Of a stretch of DNA of 64,000 nt, positions 63,878-64,000 are shown in pieces. This stretch comes from Clavelina lepadiformis. Taxonomy: Eukaryota; Chordata; Ascidiacea; Aplousobranchia; Clavelinidae. Below the pieces are notes generated by a model that was not told the DNA's origin, did no database searches, and worked only from the letters and a program-made list of their open reading frames with translations. Location: the NCBI RefSeq assembly GCF_947623445.1, contig NC_135243.1, forward strand, positions 14,448,501 through 14,512,500, in the 5' to 3' direction. Position 1 is the first letter of the stretch; each line of letters begins with the position of its first letter. The position numbers and the translations under genes were made by a program.

Positions 63878-63988
63878 GATTGCATATGAAAGAAAATGGT
63901 CTTTCCAATTCTAATCCGATTGCATAGGAAATTCAAAATAGAAAATAGTTGTTATAAATTTGATTGAAATATACAGCATGACTAAAAT

Positions 63989-64000
63989 GCTTACAACACC
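63989..64000 (-). rRNA. 5S rRNA, only the last 12 nt in window
   Basis: The 3' terminal 12 nt; the rest lies right of the window. The twin at 56754 predicts a del10, 5'div gene. Confidence 0.7.

Larger units (their letters stand above)
1..64000 (-). repeat. 5S rDNA tandem array, 283 copies, all minus strand
   Basis: The whole window is head-to-tail 5S rDNA. On the minus strand each unit reads GCCTACGACCATACC at the 5' end, the conserved box C GGATGGGTGACCGCC, and TGTTGTAAGC at the 3' end, then A-TTTT, the expected RNA polymerase III stop. The RNA enters the 60S subunit and in eukaryotes binds uL18 and uL5. The consensus body is 118 nt, the same as animal 5S without its trailing U residues. 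Two GATCTCG motifs lie at RNA 31-37 and 41-47. Spacers are about 110 bp, AT-rich, and made of the same blocks throughout, so no stretch over 300 bases lacks a gene. No unit is inverted and no foreign sequence interrupts the array. Gene limits in the entries below run from the G of gcttac to the C of gtaggc on the plus strand; mature ends may differ by a few bases. Confidence 0.98.
56972..64000. repeat. Higher-order repeat D, copy 2 (continues past window)
   Basis: Offsets to copy 1 are 8,350 bp (genes 56972-58106), then 7,902 bp (58335-59898), then 7,235 bp (60127 to the window end). The two steps equal exactly 448 bp (2 genes) and 667 bp (3 genes), so each is a whole-unit loss here or gain in copy 1. 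Confidence 0.92.

Noticed and set aside
1-64000. CRISPR array, because repeats are regular with spacers between
   Set aside because: Repeats are 118 nt and fold as 5S rRNA, and the spacers are themselves homologous to each other.
1-64000. Spliced-leader RNA genes in the spacers, as in some nematodes with linked 5S and SL genes
   Set aside because: Spacers are only about 110 bp and AT-rich. I saw no leader with a splice donor and Sm site.
1-64000. Plain satellite DNA or 5S-derived SINEs
   Set aside because: Most copies keep full length, the promoter boxes and a T4 stop. There is no poly-A or LINE-like tail and no target-site duplication.
1-64000. Assigning a species or phylum
   Set aside because: 5S alone supports a metazoan, probably a non-insect invertebrate, but a database search would be needed to go further.

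Overview
The window is one uninterrupted tandem array of 5S ribosomal RNA genes. Every gene is on the minus strand and the array runs off both ends. I count 283 copies: 234 of 118 nt, 42 with the same 10-nt internal deletion (108 nt), 5 of 119 nt, 2 truncated to 72 nt, and 2 cut by the window edges. The usual repeat is about 229 bp (219 bp where the gene is 108 nt): the gene plus an AT-rich spacer of about 110 bp. I see no protein gene, tRNA, spliced-leader gene, transposon or other unique sequence. The short open reading frames on both strands are readings of the rRNA and spacer.

The 5S sequence is metazoan in type. It has a 118-nt body ending in T residues, a TFIIIA-type internal control region, and GGAUGGGUGACCGCC in box C. 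The 3' end UGUUGUAAGC resembles the nematode 5S end I remember, and the body does not look like insect 5S. A non-insect invertebrate is the best guess; I cannot name the species. Transcription would be by RNA polymerase III, right to left in these coordinates.

Layout. Positions 1-5,200 hold short mixed duplications. Positions 5,235-13,400 hold a 1,364-bp tandem duplication inside a 4,706-bp-offset duplication, with two truncated genes. Positions 14,000-25,000 hold two versions of one long cassette about 6 kb apart. Positions 23,331-33,384 are two copies of a 22-gene, 5,027-bp unit with no net length change, followed by a rearranged partial third copy to about 38,300. Positions 39,767-42,858 hold 4- and 5-gene duplications. 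Positions 46,592-64,000 are a younger-looking region rich in 108-nt copies; its largest unit is 8,350 bp (37 genes), and the second copy has lost 2-gene and 3-gene blocks.

The copies fall into recurring subtypes rather than one homogenised sequence. Tags used in the gene entries: del10 = 10-nt deletion between the two GATCTCG motifs (RNA 31-47); TTT = only three T residues after the gene instead of TTTT; 2U/117A = a covarying helix I pair; 116G = A116G (with U111G); 104G/105U = CC to GU in the helix next to box C; boxC-v = box C reads GTGTGATT instead of GGGTGACC; 105A, 68G, 108C, 9G, 7C, 7U = single RNA-position changes from the consensus; UCUG = loop C reads GUCUGAUC; A1 = first base A instead of G; 5'div = divergent 5' end ending in gaag/gaaa on the plus strand. 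'Twin' gives the start of a colinear paralogue.
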